Shown here one piece after another: positions 7,855 to 10,232 of a DNA stretch of 10,232 bases. Position 1 is the first letter of the stretch. Each line of letters begins with the position of its first letter. The notes beneath the pieces were generated by a model. That model ran no database searches. It saw only the letters and a list, made by a program, of their open reading frames with translations, and had not been told where the DNA came from. The position numbers and the translations under genes are program-made. The DNA comes from UBA2330 sp035443185 (GTDB lineage Bacteria; Bacteroidota; Ignavibacteria; Tepidaquicellales; Tepidaquicellaceae): the NCBI GenBank assembly GCA_035443185.1, contig DAORRV010000102.1:1-10232 (forward strand). Reading direction: 5' to 3'.

Positions 7855-9843
7855 ATGACACGGGAAAAATTTTATTTGATTTTGCTTTATATTCTGATCA
7901 CCGGATCTTTATTTTCACAAGTCCCAGTCTATAAAGATTTTCCAGTACATGAAATTGAAAAACAGAATTTTCTCAGAAATTCACCTTATATAAATTCCTT
8001 TTATCAGAGCGATACAAATATAAATATTACCTATTATAAACTTGATCTGAATATTACTTATCAGCCTGATTATCTTACCGGCATTGTTTCAATTCAATTT
8101 GCAACCAGAGTCAATTCATTAAAGCAAGTTTTCTTTGATTTAAGTAATAACATGACAGTAGATTCTATAATCATTCAAAATACTGTTCAATCATTCAGCC
8201 ACGTAATGGATAAAATACATATCACGCTTCCTTCGCAATTGAATAACGGTTCTTCAGAAATAATTAAAATCTTTTACAAAGGAATTCCAATTCCTACCGG
8301 TTTCGGAAGTTTTATTTTCGGATCTCATAATAATGGAACGTCTCCCGCGATCTGGACACTGAGCGAACCCTTCGGTGCAAGTGACTGGTTTCCCTGTAAG
8401 AATTCCCCTGCTGATAAAGCCGACTCTTCCGATGTCATAGTGACATGCAGTAATACACTTACCGCTGTATCAAATGGAAATCTCATATTGGAAACAGACA
8501 ATGGTAACGGCACAAAAACTTATGGCTGGCATAATTCTTATACTATTGCAGTCTATGTCATTTCACTCGCTATCGCAGATTATGCACAGTATAACAGCTT
8601 CTTCAGATATTCACTAAATGACTCTATGCCGATTTTCAATTATATCTATCCTGAAAATCTGGACGGATTAAAAAGTCAGCTTGATAAAACCGATAATATG
8701 CTTGAATTTTTTTCGGATGTGTATGGACTTTATCCGTTTATAAATGAAAAATACGGACATGCAGAATTTGGTAGGATAGCGGGAATGGAACATCAGACAA
8801 TCTCATCCATGGGAATTTTTAATGACAATATAATGGCGCATGAACTTGCGCATCAATGGTTTGGCGATAAAATTACCTGCCGCACATGGGAAAACATCTG
8901 GCTCAATGAAGGTTTTGCAACTTATGGTGAAGCCTTGTATAATGAATACATCTATGGACAGACGGGCTATGATGAATTTATTAAATACAGAATGGCTGAT
9001 GCAAAAAGAGCAGTCGGCTCTGTTTATGTACAGGATGTAAATTCTGTTGCACAGATATTCAGCGGGGACAGGAGTTATGCAAAAGGCTGTGTGGTACTTC
9101 ATATGCTAAGAGGAGTTGTTGGTGATCAGAATTTTTTTGATATTCTGAAAACTTATTCTGCTGATACAAACGTTGCTTACAAAACTGCAGTAACTGAAGA
9201 TTTTAAAAGAGTAGCTGAATCAGTCTCAGGAATGGATCTTAATTATTTTTTTAATGAATGGATCTACGGTGAAAATTATCCAAGATATATTGTGGACTGG
9301 ACTACAGAAGAAATTAATTCTGCACAGTATAATGCAACCTTTAACATTCTTCAGCAGCAAAATACATCTCCACTCTTTTTCACAATGCCCGTGCAGATCC
9401 TGATCAGTTTTCAAAATAAAGACACGATAGTCACAGTGTTAAATAACTCGCAGTATCAGTCATTTACATTTACTTTCGGCAGTAAACCTCTGAGCTTTAA
9501 AATTGACCCTGATAATTTAATACTGAAAGAAGTCAGAGGCGAAAACATAATCCCTGTTACTTTTTCTCTCGGACAAAATTATCCGAACCCATTCAATCCT
9601 TCTACAACAATAGTATATCAGCTAGGCAGACCATCAAATGTAAATTTTGTGATTTACGATATCACAGGCAGAAAAATATTAACTTTGCTTACTGATCAGA
9701 TTCAGCGGGAAGGTGTTTACAAATATGAATTCAATTTTGCAAATCTTTCCTCCGGTGTTTATTTTTATTATTTAACAGCTGCCGACACAAAAAACAATAA
9801 CTTTTTATTTGAAGATACAAAGAAAATGATCCTGATCAAATAA
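7855..9843 (+). CDS. Secreted M1-family zinc aminopeptidase with type IX secretion C-terminal domain
   Basis: M1 (gluzincin) aminopeptidases remove N-terminal residues from peptides. The 662-residue product begins with a signal peptide (about 1-22, ending SLFSQ). An N-terminal beta domain spans about 35-240. The catalytic domain follows, with HELAH at 329-333 (zinc ligands H329 and H333, general base E330), the third ligand E352 in NEGFAT (correct 18-residue gap after the second His) and the transition-state Tyr at 408 in YAKG. The exopeptidase GxMEN motif is seen as AGMEHQT (309-315), with His in place of the usual Asn. After about 480 there is only a short beta-type segment; the large helical domain IV of E. 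coli PepN is missing. Residues about 566-662 form a sorting domain opening with LGQNYPNPFNPST (572-584) and closing with GVYFYYL and KKMILIK, typical of type IX secretion cargo. It should therefore be exported and surface-attached or released. The substrate is unknown. The ATG start directly precedes the signal peptide. Confidence 0.94.
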   Translation: MTREKFYLILLYILITGSLFSQVPVYKDFPVHEIEKQNFLRNSPYINSFYQSDTNINITYYKLDLNITYQPDYLTGIVSIQFATRVNSLKQVFFDLSNNMTVDSIIIQNTVQSFSHVMDKIHITLPSQLNNGSSEIIKIFYKGIPIPTGFGSFIFGSHNNGTSPAIWTLSEPFGASDWFPCKNSPADKADSSDVIVTCSNTLTAVSNGNLILETDNGNGTKTYGWHNSYTIAVYVISLAIADYAQYNSFFRYSLNDSMPIFNYIYPENLDGLKSQLDKTDNMLEFFSDVYGLYPFINEKYGHAEFGRIAGMEHQTISSMGIFNDNIMAHELAHQWFGDKITCRTWENIWLNEGFATYGEALYNEYIYGQTGYDEFIKYRMADAKRAVGSVYVQDVNSVAQIFSGDRSYAKGCVVLHMLRGVVGDQNFFDILKTYSADTNVAYKTAVTEDFKRVAESVSGMDLNYFFNEWIYGENYPRYIVDWTTEEINSAQYNATFNILQQQNTSPLFFTMPVQILISFQNKDTIVTVLNNSQYQSFTFTFGSKPLSFKIDPDNLILKEVRGENIIPVTFSLGQNYPNPFNPSTTIVYQLGRPSNVNFVIYDITGRKILTLLTDQIQREGVYKYEFNFANLSSGVYFYYLTAADTKNNNFLFEDTKKMILIK

Positions 9844-9844
9844 T

Positions 9845-9861
9845 TCCTGTTTCACACAGGA
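9845..9861 (+). terminator. Weak candidate hairpin terminator after the peptidase gene
   Basis: A perfect 6-bp inverted repeat, TCCTGT and ACAGGA, with a 5-base loop starts two bases after the peptidase stop codon. Its position suits transcription termination, but no run of T follows, so it is not a classic intrinsic terminator. It may be a 3'-end-stabilising structure or chance. Confidence 0.25.
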
Positions 9862-9916
9862 CACAAAGATTCAATTTCAAATTTCATATTACATTTTTAT
9901 AATTTGTGAATACTTG

Positions 9917-10093
9917 TTAATCATATTCCACAAGCTCTCTATATGCTATTCCTGTATACTCTGTCCAAAACGAAAAAAATGTCTGTCGTCGCACAACCAT
10001 CATGTTGCGTTTTCTATTGTTTTCGTTGGCTAAATCGCCGTGGCGAACTGCAGCAACATTAAAAAATACATTTAAAAATTGGTTTTCGGACAT
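9917..10093 (-). CDS. Possible small hypothetical protein, 58 residues
   Basis: This minus-strand ORF runs from ATG (10091-10093) to TAA (9917-9919) and encodes 58 residues starting MSENQFLNVFF and ending ELVEYD. An in-frame stop lies seven codons upstream, so this is its full possible extent. There is no signal peptide, membrane segment or motif I recognise; the middle is basic (NRKRN, VVRRQ). It has no clear ribosome binding site and covers the GC-richer, inverted-repeat block, which itself opens frames on both strands. It overlaps a 45-codon plus-strand ORF, so at most one is likely real. It could be a small gene, a fragment of a degraded gene, or a chance frame inside a repeat. Confidence 0.2.
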   Translation of the reverse strand: MSENQFLNVFFNVAAVRHGDLANENNRKRNMMVVRRQTFFSFWTEYTGIAYRELVEYD

Positions 10094-10232
10094 CTTTAAC
10101 GTGACGGATTTTTACTTTATTACTTTAATCATTTTATAGAAAGAAGATAAATCCGAGATAAGTAGAAATCCATTCCGTAATATTGTTAAAAGGTTTGGAA
10201 TGAGTTGTCTGCAATTAGAGACCAACAAAAAA

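Larger units (their letters stand above)
9844..10232. other. Gene-poor 3' tail with a distinct central block
   Basis: This is 389 bp without a convincing gene. After a small hairpin (9845-9861) comes AT-rich sequence, then a block at about 9961-10060 with clearly more G and C and several inverted repeats: ATGTTGC (10002-10008) with GCAACAT (10053-10059), and the near-perfect palindrome TCGCC-GT-GGCGA (10035-10046). Beyond 10094 the sequence is again AT-rich, with a spaced inverted repeat CATTCC (10171-10176) and GGAATG (10197-10202). Small overlapping ORFs occur on both strands, including 10002-10139 (+), 45 codons, starting MLRFLLFSLAK. No transposase, tRNA or rRNA signature is seen. An interspersed repeat or a decayed mobile piece is possible but unproven. 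Confidence 0.5.

Noticed and set aside
8803..9102. 99-codon minus-strand open frame inside the peptidase gene
   Set aside because: It lies antisense to the catalytic HELAH/NEGFAT region, whose conservation explains the open frame. No independent signal.
9850..9861. TTTCACACAGGA is identical to part of the lac operon/cloning-vector translation start region
   Set aside because: Only 12 bases match, flanking bases do not continue the lac sequence, and it lies directly after a stop codon in native AT-rich sequence. Chance is the simplest explanation; the inverted repeat there explains part of it.
9980..10060. Possible integron attC-like site, because of paired CAAC/GTTG cores
   Set aside because: The core sites do not match RYYYAAC and GTTRRRY, and no integrase gene is present in the window.
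10171..10202. CATTCC...GGAATG spaced inverted repeat near the right edge as an insertion-sequence end
   Set aside because: The arms are only 6 bp, 20 bp apart, with no transposase and no target duplication visible.

Overview
The window is AT-rich and codes densely on both strands. It probably comes from the Bacteroidota/Chlorobiota/Ignavibacteriota assemblage, most likely an Ignavibacteria-type bacterium. The evidence is a secreted peptidase ending in a YPNPFNPST-type sorting domain (type IX secretion), a UvrA of the kind common in Bacteroidota, signal peptides ending in SQ, and no clear Shine-Dalgarno sequence before any gene. This lineage call is an inference from protein style.

Layout: bases 1-171 hold a short hairpin and the upstream region of the first gene. 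A complete UvrA gene (172-3033, +) follows. It meets, stop codon to stop codon with no spacer, a minus-strand gene for an exported TPR protein (3034-3663). Directly upstream of that gene on the same strand, 28 bp away, lies a second complete UvrA (3692-6685, -) with a TTG start and a basic N-terminal extension. A 231-bp divergent intergenic region (6686-6916) separates it from two plus-strand genes 32 bp apart: a probable outer-membrane beta-barrel protein (6917-7822, also TTG start) and a secreted M1-family zinc aminopeptidase with a C-terminal sorting domain (7855-9843). The last 389 bp have no convincing gene, but hold a compositionally distinct block rich in inverted repeats with small overlapping ORFs on both strands.

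Functionally the window has two themes. The first is nucleotide excision repair damage recognition, represented twice: both UvrA copies keep all ABC ATPase motifs and the C-terminal zinc module, but they differ strongly in the UvrB-docking domain. The second is the cell envelope, with an exported TPR protein, a barrel protein and a secreted peptidase. No mobile-element gene, CRISPR array, tRNA or rRNA was recognised. The window looks mostly like ordinary chromosomal core. The adjacent divergent UvrA paralogs and the unexplained 3' block are the parts most worth a second look.
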